DNA of 41,492 bases from an uncultured Clostridia bacterium (GCA_947631015.1 CANRJS010000019.1:1-41492), one strand, 5' to 3'. Shown: positions 1-9,177, counted from the stretch's first letter. The notes: generated from the sequence alone by a model not told the origin. Translations and numbers: made by a program.

Positions 1-627
1 GCAAATGTCATCGCGGACGGCAAAGACCCAACAACAATCGACTCCACCGACTATGCAAACGCTATGGAGCCGCACCTTGCCACAGTTTCCGGCACGCTCA
101 CCAAGGGAAAATCCGCTCTTGAGGCAGCAATGGCTGTTACCGGAGAAAACGCACAGATTATAGTCGCCAAAAACGCCGACGGAACCGTCACCTGCAAGGT
201 TTATCCCCGTGATCTTGACCCGAGGGACCAGAGCGGCAGTGGAAACGAAGAGAAGAGCAACGCACCTACAACCGTCTCAACTTCCGCCACGGCTAACTTC
301 AACGCAGGAACTATTAATTCTAACGCAGGAGACGGCGTGATAGCTCTTAATCCGGACGGTTCCGTATTGATTCAATTTAATAGTTCTACTATCCCAAATA
401 AGCAGAAGGTTACAAAAATCAGCGTCAACGGAACGGATTATGCTGTCACAACTTCATCAGTTCCACTTGAAAACGGATATATTGATTTGATCTTTGGCTA
501 TAAGGCGTCCTCTTTGAAGGTCATTGGCGGTTCTCAGACGAACGTTTCTGAAAACATAACAATTGTTCTTACTGCTGGTACGGAGACATACACATTGAGG
601 TTTACGCTCTGGACTATTTCGGAATGA
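1..627 (+). CDS. 3' end of an unrecognised, possibly pilin-like or secreted protein (partial)
   Basis: The reading frame is open from base 1, so the gene starts before the window; the first internal ATG is at 64. What is visible is about 208 residues. The first ~75 residues, ending near KVYPRDLDPRD, are mixed alpha/beta. A polar Ser/Gly/Glu/Thr-rich linker follows, then a ~110-residue beta-rich, Asn/Thr/Ser-rich domain that could be an immunoglobulin-like sandwich. The last half (about 300-627) is clearly more AT-rich than the genes downstream. The first part loosely resembles the C-terminal part of type II/IV pilin-like proteins of Clostridia, but the N-terminal signal is missing, so this is only a suggestion. 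A weak 6-bp hairpin (650-667) follows the stop. Function not recognised. Confidence 0.7.
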   Translation, partial: ANVIADGKDPTTIDSTDYANAMEPHLATVSGTLTKGKSALEAAMAVTGENAQIIVAKNADGTVTCKVYPRDLDPRDQSGSGNEEKSNAPTTVSTSATANFNAGTINSNAGDGVIALNPDGSVLIQFNSSTIPNKQKVTKISVNGTDYAVTTSSVPLENGYIDLIFGYKASSLKVIGGSQTNVSENITIVLTAGTETYTLRFTLWTISE

Positions 628-672
628 CTAAAATGGTACGCCAATATTGCGGCAAGTAAAGTTGCCGTGTGT

Positions 673-693
673 ACAAGGGGACGGTTCTTTTGT
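673..693 (+). repeat. 21-bp hairpin-forming repeat, copy 1
   Basis: This copy is identical over 21 bases to 1095-1115 and in the same orientation. The core contains GGGGACGGTTC. It can fold as one hairpin using G-T (G-U) pairs: ACAA pairs with TTGT, and GGGGAC pairs with GTTCTT. The flanking bases T672 and A694 extend the stem. It lies between the partial first gene and the DUF5658-type gene. Confidence 0.75.
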
Positions 694-751
694 ATCATTG
701 AGCGCAATTAAAACCGTTCCAGCACCGATGTTGATTTGAGGAGGCAGTTTA

Positions 752-1090
752 GTGGAAAGCTCTTTGCCTCGTTCGCGGCGGCTCTACCTCATTCTTGCCG
801 TAGGTACGCAGATTTTGAGCCTCGTCGATTTCGCTTACACGCTTTTCGGCATAGGCCGCATCCCGGGTATGAGAGAGGGCAATCCCTTCTTCGCGGCATT
901 GCTGGGTTCGCCGTGGATGGCGGCGGCGTACAAGCTTGTCGTCATACCCGCGGCGCTTTGGGCGATGTATAAGTTTCGCTCGCATCCGCTCGCGCGGTTC
1001 GGGCTGTGGCTCTGCTTTGCAGTGTTTGCGTACCTCGGCGCAAAAGCCGCGTATATGCTCGTCGTTTACCGGCAATATCTGTTCGTATAG
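752..1090 (+). CDS. DUF5658-type small membrane protein
   Basis: A 112-residue protein starting at GTG 752, chosen because GAGGAGG at 738-744 sits 7 nt upstream. It begins with a short basic N-terminus and has about three hydrophobic segments (roughly residues 12-32, 50-72 and 82-105). The central NPFFAALLGSPW...YKL stretch matches what I recall of the DUF5658 family of small integral membrane proteins; no function is established for that family. The gene stands alone and is flanked on both sides by the same 21-bp repeat. It converges with uvrA across a strong hairpin. Assignment rests on motif memory only. Confidence 0.7.
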   Translation: MESSLPRSRRLYLILAVGTQILSLVDFAYTLFGIGRIPGMREGNPFFAALLGSPWMAAAYKLVVIPAALWAMYKFRSHPLARFGLWLCFAVFAYLGAKAAYMLVVYRQYLFV

Positions 1091-1094
1091 GGAG

Positions 1095-1115
1095 ACAAGG
1101 GGACGGTTCTTTTGT
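1095..1115 (+). repeat. 21-bp hairpin-forming repeat, copy 2
   Basis: The second identical copy starts 4 nt after the DUF5658 stop codon. The bases next to the core are G1094 and C1116, so the outer pair is G-C here and T-A in copy 1. That is a compensatory change preserving the stem. Together the copies bracket a single gene. Confidence 0.75.
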
Positions 1116-1172
1116 CCCTCCGTACTCCACTCACAAATCACCTACCCCCCGATCCACTCCATCGGAAAGAGA

Positions 1173-1202
1173 TCCGCCGCGAAACCTCGGTTTCGCGGCG
1201 GA
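1173..1202. terminator. Bidirectional terminator between DUF5658 gene and uvrA
   Basis: A perfect stem with 14-bp arms 1173-1186 and 1189-1202 lies between convergent genes. T-rich tracts follow on both strands (CTCTTTATTA on plus, TCTCTTT on minus). Its inner 12-nt arms are identical to those of the hairpin at 19601-19628. Confidence 0.75.
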
Positions 1203-1279
1203 CCTCTTTATTATGCGTCTGTGCGCGCGGACTGTCCGTCAGCTCGGAGCAAAGTCTGCCCGCGCGGTTGCACGCGGCT

Positions 1280-4099
1280 CTATTCCGCAAGATACTTTTT
1301 CAGGAACTGCCCGGTGTAGCTCTTCTCGCACGCGGCGACCTCCTCGGGCGTGCCGCAGACGACGACTTCGCCGCCGAGGTCTCCGCCCTCCGGGCCAAGG
1401 TCGATGATGTAGTCCGCGACCTTTATTACGTCGAGGTTGTGCTCAATCACGACGACGGTACTCCCCGCGTCGACAAACTTCTGGAGGACGCTTATCAGCC
1501 GGTGGACGTCCGCCATGTGCAGCCCCGTCGTCGGCTCGTCGAGGATGTATATGGTCTTCTCGTTCGAGCGGCGGGAGAGGTAGGTCGCGAGCTTGACGCG
1601 CTGCGCCTCGCCGCCGGAGAGCGTCGTCGACGGCTGGCCGAGCTTGATGTAGCCGAGACCGACCTCGTAGAGCGTCTGCACCTTCGCCTTGAGGCGGGGC
1701 AGGCTGTCAAAGAAGTCAAGCGCCTCCTCGACCGTCATATCGAGCACGTCCGCTATGCTCTTGCCCTTGTACTTCACCTCGAGAGTTTCGCGGTTGTAGC
1801 GCTTGCCGTGGCAGACCGAGCAGGGCACGAACACATCGGGCAGGAAGTGCATCTCTATCTTGACGAGTCCGTCGCCCGCGCACGCCTCGCAGCGTCCGCC
1901 GCGAGTGTTGAAGCTGAACCGCCCCGGCCCGTAGCCGCGCACCTTCGCGTCCTGCGTGGAGGCAAAGAGGTTCCGGATGTCGTCGAAAAGGCCGGTGTAG
2001 GTCGCGGGGTTCGAGCGCGGCGTCCGCCCTATCGGGGACTGGTCAACGCTTATGACCTTGTCGAGGTTTTCAAGACCTTCGATGCGGTCGTGGCGCCCGA
2101 AGGTCGTGTGTGCGCCGTTGAGGTCGCGCGCGAGGCGCTTGTAAAGTATCTCGTTTATGAGCGAGCTCTTGCCGCTGCCCGAGACGCCGGTGACGACCGT
2201 GAAGGTCCCGAGCGGTATCTCCACGTCGATGTCTTTCAGGTTGTTCTGCTTTGCGCCGCGAATGGTGAGCTTCTTCCCGCTGCCGGGACGGCGCTTCTCG
2301 GGGAGGGCTATTTTCCGCTTGCCGGAGAGGTACTGCCCGGTGAGCGAGCGCGGGTTAGCGACGATGTCCTCAAGGCTCCCCGCCGCGATTATCTCACCGC
2401 CGTGGACGCCCGCGCCGGGGCCGACGTCGACGATGTAGTCGGCGGCGCGCATGGTGTCCTCATCGTGCTCGACGACTATCAGCGTGTTGCCGAGGTCGCG
2501 GAGCTCCCTCAGCGTCGCGAGCAGCTTGTTGTTGTCCCGCTGATGGAGTCCTATCGACGGCTCGTCGAGGACGTACAGCACGCCCGCGAGCGACGAGCCT
2601 ATCTGCGTCGCGAGGCGTATCCGCTGAGCCTCGCCGCCGGAGAGCGTACCTGCGGCGCGGCTGAGCGTCAGATACTCGAGGCCGACCGAGCGCAGGAACC
2701 CGAGCCGCGACTTCAGCTCCTTGATTATCTCCCGCGTGACTATCTGCTCCGACTCGCTGAAGCGGAGCGTGTCGATAAACTCGAGCGCCTTCACCACCGA
2801 GAAGTCGCAGTAGTCCGCTATGGACATTCCGCCGACGGTGACGGCGAGCGTCTCCTTGCGGAGGCGCTTGCCCTTGCAGTCCGGGCAGGGGTGCTCGCTC
2901 ATGTACTGCTCGATGTCCGCGCGCGACCAGTCGCTCTGCGTCTCCTGATAGCGGCGCTCGAGGTTCGGGATGATGCCCTCGAACGCGTGCATATACGTAC
3001 CGGCGCGGCCGTCCTTGCCGTACTGCATCCTGAGCTTCTTCGTCGTGCCGTGGAGGAGGGCGTGCATCGCCTCCTCCGAGAGCTCGGAGAGCGGCGTGTC
3101 GAGCGTGAAGCCGTACTCCTCGCCGAGGGCGCGGTAGTTCATCTCCGCCATAGTTCCCGCCGTGGGCTTGCCCCACGCGCGGACGGCTCCCTCGCGGAGC
3201 GAGAGCGACATATCCGGGATTATCTTCTCCGGGTCGAGCTCGAGCTTGAAGCCGAGGCCGCCGCAGGTCGGGCAGGCTCCGTAGGGCGTGTTGAAGGAAA
3301 ACATGCGCGGCGACAGCTCCTCTATCGAGATGCCGCAGTCCTCGCAGGCGTAGTTCTGGCTGAACATTATCTCGCGCTTCTCGTCCGGTATGTCGATGAG
3401 CACCAGTCCGCCCGCGAGAGCGGACGCGGTCTCCACCGAGTCGGTGACGCGCCGCGCGCCGTCCGCGCGGATGACGAGGCGGTCAATGACTATCTCGATG
3501 TTGTGCTTCTTCTGCTTGTCAAGCTTTATCTCCTCGTCAAGCGAGTAGGTGACGCCGTCGACGCGCGCGCGGGCGTAGCCGTTGTGCCGCGCGTCCTCAA
3601 AGACGTTCTTGTACTCGCCCTTCCTGCGCCGGACGACCGGCGCGAGCACCTGTATCCTCGTGCCCTCTCCGAGCGCGAGGATCTGGTCGACTATCTGATC
3701 TATAGTCTGCTGCTTTATCTCCTTGCCGCACTTCGGGCAGTGCGGGATGCCCGCGCGCGCCCAGAGCAGACGGAGATAGTCGTATATCTCGGTGACCGTT
3801 CCGACGGTCGAGCGCGGGTTCTTCGAGGTGGTCTTCTGGTCTATCGAAATGGCGGGGCTAAGTCCCTCAATGTAGTCCACGTCCGGCTTGTCCATCTGCC
3901 CGAGGAACTGGCGCGCGTAGCTCGACAGGCTCTCGACGTAGCGGCGCTGTCCCTCGGCGTATATCGTGTCGAACGCGAGCGAGCTCTTGCCGCTGCCGGA
4001 TATGCCGGTCATGACTATCAGCTTGTCGCGCGGCAGCTCGAGCGAGACGTTCTTGAGATTGTTGACCCTCGCGCCCTGTATTATCAGCTTATTTTGCAT
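1280..4099 (-). CDS. uvrA: UvrABC excinuclease subunit A
   Basis: Full-length 939-residue UvrA, the dimeric damage-recognition ATPase of nucleotide excision repair that loads UvrB on lesions. Visible features in order: first Walker [10 protein letters not shown] (32-40), several CxxC zinc-module pairs (CPKCG near 120, [19 protein letters not shown]), ABC signature LSGGEAQR and Walker [11 protein letters not shown] (about 485-515), second Walker [10 protein letters not shown] (near 640), CEACAGDG and CSVCHGKR zinc residues, then a second LSGGEAQR and [10 protein letters not shown]. The start overlaps the uvrB stop by 11 nt, so the two are translationally coupled and share the LexA-type promoter upstream of uvrB. 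Nothing is missing. Confidence 0.98.
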   Translation of the reverse strand: MQNKLIIQGARVNNLKNVSLELPRDKLIVMTGISGSGKSSLAFDTIYAEGQRRYVESLSSYARQFLGQMDKPDVDYIEGLSPAISIDQKTTSKNPRSTVGTVTEIYDYLRLLWARAGIPHCPKCGKEIKQQTIDQIVDQILALGEGTRIQVLAPVVRRRKGEYKNVFEDARHNGYARARVDGVTYSLDEEIKLDKQKKHNIEIVIDRLVIRADGARRVTDSVETASALAGGLVLIDIPDEKREIMFSQNYACEDCGISIEELSPRMFSFNTPYGACPTCGGLGFKLELDPEKIIPDMSLSLREGAVRAWGKPTAGTMAEMNYRALGEEYGFTLDTPLSELSEEAMHALLHGTTKKLRMQYGKDGRAGTYMHAFEGIIPNLERRYQETQSDWSRADIEQYMSEHPCPDCKGKRLRKETLAVTVGGMSIADYCDFSVVKALEFIDTLRFSESEQIVTREIIKELKSRLGFLRSVGLEYLTLSRAAGTLSGGEAQRIRLATQIGSSLAGVLYVLDEPSIGLHQRDNNKLLATLRELRDLGNTLIVVEHDEDTMRAADYIVDVGPGAGVHGGEIIAAGSLEDIVANPRSLTGQYLSGKRKIALPEKRRPGSGKKLTIRGAKQNNLKDIDVEIPLGTFTVVTGVSGSGKSSLINEILYKRLARDLNGAHTTFGRHDRIEGLENLDKVISVDQSPIGRTPRSNPATYTGLFDDIRNLFASTQDAKVRGYGPGRFSFNTRGGRCEACAGDGLVKIEMHFLPDVFVPCSVCHGKRYNRETLEVKYKGKSIADVLDMTVEEALDFFDSLPRLKAKVQTLYEVGLGYIKLGQPSTTLSGGEAQRVKLATYLSRRSNEKTIYILDEPTTGLHMADVHRLISVLQKFVDAGSTVVVIEHNLDVIKVADYIIDLGPEGGDLGGEVVVCGTPEEVAACEKSYTGQFLKKYLAE

Positions 4100-6149
4100 A
4101 TCCTTTTCTACCCCGTTTCCTTCCGTCCGACGCGGGTTTTGTCCCGCCCGCCGGCTTCCTCTTAGGCGCGGCGGACGGCGTGCCGCTCCCGCCGCCCCGC
4201 AGCTTTATTATCCTGTCCCTGAGGATGGCCGCATACTCGAATTCGAGCATCCGGCTCGCCTCGCGCATCTGCTTTTCGAGCTGCGCGATGAGCTCGGCGC
4301 GCTCGCCCGAGGTCATGCGCATCTCGCCCTCGTCGCGCTCCTCCTCCGCGGCCTTCGCTATGTCGATAAGCTCGCGGACGTCCTTGCGTATCGTCTTCGG
4401 GACGATGCCGTGCTCCTCGTTGAACTTCATCTGTATCTCGCGGCGGCGGTTCGTCTCGGTGATGGCGCGGTGCATCGAGTCGGTGACGGTGTCCGCGTAC
4501 ATTATCACCTTGCCCTCCGCGTTCCGCGCCGCGCGGCCTATCGTCTGGATGAGCGAGGTCTCGTTTCGCAGGAAGCCCTCCTTGTCCGCGTCAAGTATCG
4601 CGACAAGCGACACCTCCGGGATGTCCAGCCCTTCGCGCAGGAGGTTTATTCCCACGAGAACGTCGAACTCGCCCGCGCGGAGGTCGCGGATTATCTCGGC
4701 GCGCTCGAGCGTCTCCACCGCGTGGTGCATGTACCGCACGCGGATGCCCACGCCGCGAAGATGGGTCGTGAGGTCCTCCGCCATTTTCTTTGTGAGCGTC
4801 GTGACAAGCACGCGCTCGTTCTTCTCCGCGCGCTCGTTTATCTCGCCTATGAGGTCGTCTATCTGCCCGTCGACCGGGCGCACCTCCACCTCCGGGTCGA
4901 CAAGTCCAGTGGGACGTATGACCTGCTCGACTATCTGCCCCGACCGCTCGCGCTCGTACTGCGAGGGCGTCGCGGAGACGTATATCACCTGATTCAGCTT
5001 CTCGCGGAACTCGTCGAAGTTCAGCGGACGGTTGTCGAGCGCGGACGGCAGGCGGAAGCCGTACTCCACGAGCGAGGTCTTCCGCGCGCGGTCGCCGTTG
5101 AACATCCCGCGCACCTGCGGGAGCGTGACGTGGCTCTCGTCCACAAAGAGCAGGAAGTCCTTGGGGAAGTAGTCGAGCAGCGTCGTCGGCGTGGAGCCGG
5201 GCGCGCGCCGCGCGAGCACGCGGGAGTAGTTCTCCACACCCGAGCAGAAGCCGAGCTCGCGGAGCATTTCGACGTCGTACTCGGTGCGCTGGCGTATCCT
5301 CTGCGCCTCGAGAAGCTTGTCCTGCGACTCGAACCACTTCACCCGCTCCTCCATCTCGTCCTCGATGTCCTTTATCGCGTCGTTCAGCTTGTCGAGCGAC
5401 GTGACGTAGTGGGAGTTTGGGTAGAACGCGACGTAGTTCACGTCCGCTATTCTCTCGCCGGTGACGAGCTTTATCTCGCTTATCCTCTCCACCTCGTCGC
5501 CGAAGAACTCGACGCGGTAGCTCTCGTCCGCAAAGCTCGGCGGCACTATCTCGACTATGTCGCCGCGCACGCGGAAGGTTCCGCGCTCCTGCGCCATGTC
5601 GTTTCGCGCGTAGTGGTTATCGACGAGGCGGCGGAGGAACACGTCTCGGTCGAGGTTCTGTCCCACGCGAACGCCGGTGACCTGCGCCGCGTACTCCTCC
5701 GGGTCGCCGAGGGTGTAGATACAGCTCACCGAGGCGACGATTATCACGTCCCGCCGCTCAAAGAGCGCGCTCGTCGCCGAGTGGCGCAGGCGCTCTATCT
5801 CGGAGTTTATCGACATGTCCTTCTCGATATACGTGTCGGTATGGGGAATATACGCCTCCGGCTGGTAGTAGTCGTAGTAGCTGACGAAGTACTCGACCGC
5901 GTTTTTCGGAAAGAACTCGCGGAACTCGCTTGCGAGCTGCGCCGCGAGGGTCTTGTTGTGCGCGAGCACAAGCGTCGGCCGTTGCACGCGCTCTATCACC
6001 TTCGCCATCGTGAAGGTCTTGCCCGAGCCGGTAACGCCGAGCAACGTCTGCTCGTCGAGACCGTTCTCGACGCCCTCCGCGAGGGCTTCTATCGCCTGCG
6101 GCTGATCCCCCGCCGGCTCGTATTTGCTCACGACCTCAAACTTTGCCAC
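4089..6149 (-). CDS. uvrB: UvrABC excinuclease subunit B
   Basis: 686-residue UvrB, the helicase-like core of nucleotide excision repair that receives damaged DNA from UvrA and recruits UvrC. It shows Walker A GVTGSGKT (38-45), the beta-hairpin region starting [12 protein letters not shown] (about 91), the DES-type Walker B in [11 protein letters not shown], helicase motif [11 protein letters not shown], and a C-terminal UVR coiled-coil domain (about 615-650) that contacts UvrC, followed by a basic tail. The start is GTG at 6149 with an AGGGGAGG-type ribosome site just upstream. It is first in the uvrBA operon. The main promoter with its SOS box is 154 nt upstream; another TATAAT-like box lies at 6188-6193. 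Confidence 0.98.
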   Translation of the reverse strand: MAKFEVVSKYEPAGDQPQAIEALAEGVENGLDEQTLLGVTGSGKTFTMAKVIERVQRPTLVLAHNKTLAAQLASEFREFFPKNAVEYFVSYYDYYQPEAYIPHTDTYIEKDMSINSEIERLRHSATSALFERRDVIIVASVSCIYTLGDPEEYAAQVTGVRVGQNLDRDVFLRRLVDNHYARNDMAQERGTFRVRGDIVEIVPPSFADESYRVEFFGDEVERISEIKLVTGERIADVNYVAFYPNSHYVTSLDKLNDAIKDIEDEMEERVKWFESQDKLLEAQRIRQRTEYDVEMLRELGFCSGVENYSRVLARRAPGSTPTTLLDYFPKDFLLFVDESHVTLPQVRGMFNGDRARKTSLVEYGFRLPSALDNRPLNFDEFREKLNQVIYVSATPSQYERERSGQIVEQVIRPTGLVDPEVEVRPVDGQIDDLIGEINERAEKNERVLVTTLTKKMAEDLTTHLRGVGIRVRYMHHAVETLERAEIIRDLRAGEFDVLVGINLLREGLDIPEVSLVAILDADKEGFLRNETSLIQTIGRAARNAEGKVIMYADTVTDSMHRAITETNRRREIQMKFNEEHGIVPKTIRKDVRELIDIAKAAEEERDEGEMRMTSGERAELIAQLEKQMREASRMLEFEYAAILRDRIIKLRGGGSGTPSAAPKRKPAGGTKPASDGRKRGRKGYAK

Positions 6150-6302
6150 CGCGTCTGCCTCCCCTCGCGTGCGCTTTCCACACCGCTATTATAGCGCTCC
6201 TTTGAGCGCGAGAATGTCACAATTATCGGAAAAATGTCACTTTTCTTTGTTCCGTTTCGGCGCGGCGCGGACTTCCCCGCCGCGCGCCTCCACGGCATAA
6301 AC

Positions 6303-6331
6303 ATTATAGCAGAACATACGTTCAAAATCAA
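6303..6331 (-). promoter_or_regulatory. SOS promoter of uvrBA with LexA box
   Basis: Read on the minus strand, a -35 box TTGATT (6326-6331) and a -10 box TATAAT (6303-6308) are 17 nt apart. Inside the spacer lies GAACGTATGTTC (6312-6323), which fits the Gram-positive LexA/DinR consensus GAAC-RNRY-GTTC. A repressor here would block polymerase directly, so uvrBA should be DNA-damage inducible. Confidence 0.85.
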
Positions 6332-6416
6332 CCCCGAACGCCGGGCAATTTTGCCGAAAATGTATCTCTCGCAGTCCGAAGCGTTGGCGTCCGTGTCGAA
6401 AAATTCGGCGTGACTC

Positions 6417-6448
6417 TTGACAATTTCACAAAACACGGTTAATATAAT
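6417..6448 (+). promoter_or_regulatory. Promoter for the 6499 membrane-protein gene
   Basis: A perfect TTGACA (6417-6422) is followed by TAATAT at 17-nt spacing or TATAAT (6443-6448) at 20-nt spacing. It is oriented toward the 6499 gene, with a short hairpin (6451-6457 with 6465-6471) in the leader. The spacing ambiguity lowers certainty. Confidence 0.6.
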
Positions 6449-6498
6449 AGCGGGTATATGGGTAATACCCGGAGTTCTATTTTGTGGGAGGAATCGGA

Positions 6499-6864
6499 AT
6501 GGATAACAATAATCAATATCAGCCCCAGTACCAGCCGCAGCCGCCGGTAGTTCCGGGCAAGAGCAATGCTACCTGCGCGCTCGTCTGCGGTATCATCTCG
6601 CTGGTGTTCGGCGCGTGGCTCGGCTTCGTTACCCTCGGCATCGGCTCGATAGTCGCTCTGGTGCTCGGCATCGTCGCGTGCATCCAGGCCTCTAAGGCGA
6701 AGAAGCTCCTGCCTCAGGGTCAGACCGGCGCCGCCACCGCAGGCCTCGTCTGCGGCATTATCGGCATCGTTCTCTCGGCCATAGGCACCATCTGCGGCAT
6801 AGCCACGGCTATCACAGCCTGCGCCATTACAAGCTCTGGCGCTCTCTCCGGCTTCGACTGGTAA
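6499..6864 (+). CDS. Small DUF4190-like membrane protein with Gln/Pro-rich N-tail
   Basis: A 121-residue protein; ATG 6499 is preferred because GGGAGGA (6486-6492) lies 6 nt upstream. The N-terminal ~22 residues are a hydrophilic Asn/Gln/Tyr/Pro tail (NNNQYQPQYQPQPP). Two long hydrophobic hairpins follow, each opening with a similar CGII motif (ALVCGIISLVFG and GLVCGIIGIVLS), and the C-terminus is short. This two-repeat layout with a soluble proline-rich tail is typical of DUF4190-type envelope proteins, whose function is unknown. It is followed by a hairpin and then lgt, so it may be the first gene of a partly attenuated lgt-pepD transcript. Confidence 0.8.
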   Translation: MDNNNQYQPQYQPQPPVVPGKSNATCALVCGIISLVFGAWLGFVTLGIGSIVALVLGIVACIQASKAKKLLPQGQTGAATAGLVCGIIGIVLSAIGTICGIATAITACAITSSGALSGFDW

Positions 6865-6884
6865 GTTTCGCAAAGCATTTCAAA

Positions 6885-6913
6885 ACAAAGAGCCGCCGTG
6901 CGCGGCTCTTTGT
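6885..6913 (+). terminator. Hairpin between the DUF4190-like gene and lgt
   Basis: Perfect 12-bp arms 6885-6896 and 6902-6913 with a 5-nt loop. The 3' arm ends in CTCTTTGT but no long T-tract follows, and the lgt ribosome site begins 6 nt later. It could be a partial terminator or attenuator. Confidence 0.65.
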
Positions 6914-6930
6914 CGTATAAGGAGAAGTCC

Positions 6931-7722
6931 ATGCATCCCTACTTCCGAATCTTCGGATATGATATCCCGGCCTACGGCACGATGGCGCTCGCGGGCGCGG
7001 TCATCGCCGCGCTGTTTGCGGTATTCCACAACCGCCGCAGCCGCTATATCGCACAGCGCGACCTCGGCCTCGCCGGAGCCTACGCCCTCGCGGGTATGCT
7101 CATCGGTGCAAAGGCGCTCGCGCTCATCACCGAGATACCGCTCTTTATAGCGAACGCCGAGGAGATATTTGCGTCGGTGGAGAGTGGAGTCGCCGCGTTC
7201 ATGAACGGCTGGGTGTTCTACGGCGGGCTCATCGGCGGCATAGTCGGAGTATATATGTACTGCCGCAGCTTCAGGGAGGACTTTCGCGGCATGGCCGCCG
7301 CCGCAACGCCGTCGATACCGCTCTTTCACGTCTTCGGGCGGATAGGCTGTTTCCTCGGCGGGTGCTGTTACGGCGTTCCGTGGGAGCGCGGCGTGGTATT
7401 TAGCGACTCGCTCTCCGCGCCGAACGGCGTTCCGCTTTTTCCCGTTCAGCTCGTGGAGGCGTGCACGGAGGCGCTTATCTTCATCGCTCTGCTCATCATA
7501 CAGCATCGGGCACGGGAGAAGTGGATAGTCCTCCCCGCCTACCTGCTGATGTACGCGCCCGCGCGCTTTATCATCGAGTTCTGGCGCGGGGACGCCATTC
7601 GCGGCGTGTTCCTGCTCTCCACGAGCCAGTGGATAAGCATAGCTCTCGTTATAGTGACCTCGGTAATGCTTTTCCGGTATTTCAGGCAGAAAACGGCGGC
7701 GGACGCCGCCGGTGTGCAATAA
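6931..7722 (+). CDS. lgt: Lgt-like prolipoprotein diacylglyceryl transferase family protein
   Basis: A 263-residue multi-spanning membrane protein of the Lgt family, which moves diacylglyceryl from phosphatidylglycerol to the lipobox cysteine of prelipoproteins. ATG 6931 follows AAGGAG at 6-nt spacing; an upstream in-frame GTG would fall inside the hairpin. Recognisable blocks are FYGGLIGG (96-103), GRIGCFLGGCCYG (136-148), FPVQLVE (170-176) and ARFIIEFWRG (211-220). In the classical enzyme these read HGGL, GRxGNFxNxE and HPxQLYE, so the His, Asn and Glu positions are changed while the key arginines remain. Cys-rich versions of this kind are common in Clostridia and usually annotated as Lgt, but the reaction may differ. 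pepD begins 24 nt downstream. Confidence 0.8.
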   Translation: MHPYFRIFGYDIPAYGTMALAGAVIAALFAVFHNRRSRYIAQRDLGLAGAYALAGMLIGAKALALITEIPLFIANAEEIFASVESGVAAFMNGWVFYGGLIGGIVGVYMYCRSFREDFRGMAAAATPSIPLFHVFGRIGCFLGGCCYGVPWERGVVFSDSLSAPNGVPLFPVQLVEACTEALIFIALLIIQHRAREKWIVLPAYLLMYAPARFIIEFWRGDAIRGVFLLSTSQWISIALVIVTSVMLFRYFRQKTAADAAGVQ

Positions 7723-7746
7723 CTTTCAGGTAAAGGAGCTGTTTTT

Positions 7747-9177
7747 ATGGAATATGTGACCGCCGGGCGCGAGCCCGCAAAGGCTCTCTGGTTCTTCGAG
7801 GAGATATGCCGCATCCCGCACCCCTCCGGGAACGAGGAGAAGATCGCGGACTACCTCGAGGCGTTCGCGAAGGAACGCGGCCTCGAGTGTCTGCGGGACG
7901 CGTCAAACAACGTCGTCATCAAGCGCCCGGGCAAGGGCGCGCCGGTGATACTTCAGGGCCACACCGACATGGTGAGCGCCGTCGCGCCGGAGAAGGGCGT
8001 TTCGGACGCGAAGGCGTACCTCGCCGAGCACGGCGTGACGCCTATCCTCGACGGCGACTGGCTGCACGCGGACGGCACGACTCTCGGCGCGGACGACGGC
8101 GTCGCCGTCGCGCTGATGCTCGCCCTGCTCGACAGTCCCGAGATAGAGACGCCCGCGCTCGAGTGCGTCTTCACCGTCTCCGAGGAGGTCGGTCTTGACG
8201 GCGCGAAGGCGCTCGACCCGTCGTGGCTCCAGGGCCGCAGAATGATAAATCTCGACAGCGAGTCGATGGGCTCGCTCACCGTGAGCTGTGCCGGCGGATG
8301 CCGTATGAAGCTCGAGCGCGAGTTCCGTCCCGCGCCCTACGAGCCGAAATACGCCCTCCGCGTGGACATATCCAACCTCAAGGGCGGCCACTCCGGCGGC
8401 GCGATAGACAAACCTCACACGAACGCGATATGGCTCGCGGGACGGATAGCGGGTCTTCTCCGCATAGGCGGAAGTCTCGCGTGGATACGCGGCGGCGAGG
8501 CGGACAATGCCATCCCGCGCAGCGCCTCCGCGCTCGTCTGCTACCCGAACGAAGCGCTCATGCTCGCCGCCGAGAAGCGCTTCATGGATCTGCTCCCCCT
8601 CAAGGTCGAGGGCGAGCCGACGGCGGAGGTCAGCGTCACCCGCGCCGAGCCCGAGCCGTCCTACGCGGACACCGAGGATCTGTTCGAGCTCATCGCGAAC
8701 GTCCCACGCGGGGTACAGTCGAAGAACGAGCAGCAGGGCTTCGTCGTGACGAGCCTCAACTGCGGCGTGATAAAGAGCGAGGGCGGCAAGGTGACGCTCA
8801 CCTTCGCGCTCCGCTCGTCGATAGCGGCCGAGCTCGAGGCTCTGAAGGATAAGGTCGCGTCCTGTGCCGAAAGCTACGGCTTCTCCGCCGAGCCCGGCGC
8901 GCAGTATCCCGGCTGGGCGTATGCCGAGGTCTCTCCGCTCCGCGACACGGTCTGCGAGGTCTGGCACGAGATGACCGGCGGCACGATGACCGTCTTCAGC
9001 ATCCACGGCGGCCTCGAGTGCGGCATCTTCTGCGACAGGCTGCCGGGGCTCGACGTCGTCGCCCTCGGGCCGACGACGCGCGGCGCGCACACCCCGGAGG
9101 AGCGTCTGTACCTCCCGAGCTACGCGCAGACGTGGGAGCTCATAGTGAAGGTACTCGGAAGGCTCACCGACAAGTAA
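7747..9177 (+). CDS. pepD: Aminoacyl-histidine dipeptidase, PepD type (M20)
   Basis: A 476-residue cytosolic zinc dipeptidase of the M20 PepD group, which cleaves Xaa-His and other dipeptides. Metal-ligand motifs are visible in order: GHTDMV (His72), GADDGVA (Asp116/117), SEEVGLDG (Glu146 catalytic base, Glu147), NLDSE (Asp170) and a C-terminal HGGLECGIF (His about 420). The M20 lid domain lies between about 180 and 390. An AAAGGAG site precedes ATG 7747. It follows lgt by 24 nt without a terminator, so co-transcription is likely. Length fits the family. Confidence 0.92.
   Translation: MEYVTAGREPAKALWFFEEICRIPHPSGNEEKIADYLEAFAKERGLECLRDASNNVVIKRPGKGAPVILQGHTDMVSAVAPEKGVSDAKAYLAEHGVTPILDGDWLHADGTTLGADDGVAVALMLALLDSPEIETPALECVFTVSEEVGLDGAKALDPSWLQGRRMINLDSESMGSLTVSCAGGCRMKLEREFRPAPYEPKYALRVDISNLKGGHSGGAIDKPHTNAIWLAGRIAGLLRIGGSLAWIRGGEADNAIPRSASALVCYPNEALMLAAEKRFMDLLPLKVEGEPTAEVSVTRAEPEPSYADTEDLFELIANVPRGVQSKNEQQGFVVTSLNCGVIKSEGGKVTLTFALRSSIAAELEALKDKVASCAESYGFSAEPGAQYPGWAYAEVSPLRDTVCEVWHEMTGGTMTVFSIHGGLECGIFCDRLPGLDVVALGPTTRGAHTPEERLYLPSYAQTWELIVKVLGRLTDK

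Noticed and set aside
673-1115. Composite transposon with the 21-bp repeats as ends
   Set aside because: Repeats are direct, too short, there is no transposase between them and no target-site duplication.
1112-4165. 1017-residue open frame on the plus strand
   Set aside because: It is antisense to uvrA in a high-GC region where stop codons are rare in the shadow frame; the composition (Arg/Val/Leu-rich, no domains) is that of a shadow.
3966-6194. 742-residue open frame on the plus strand
   Set aside because: Antisense shadow of uvrB for the same reason; no ribosome site and no recognisable motif.
6128-6436. 102-residue minus-strand frame upstream of uvrB
   Set aside because: It covers the LexA box and promoter, overlaps uvrB, and has no ribosome site.
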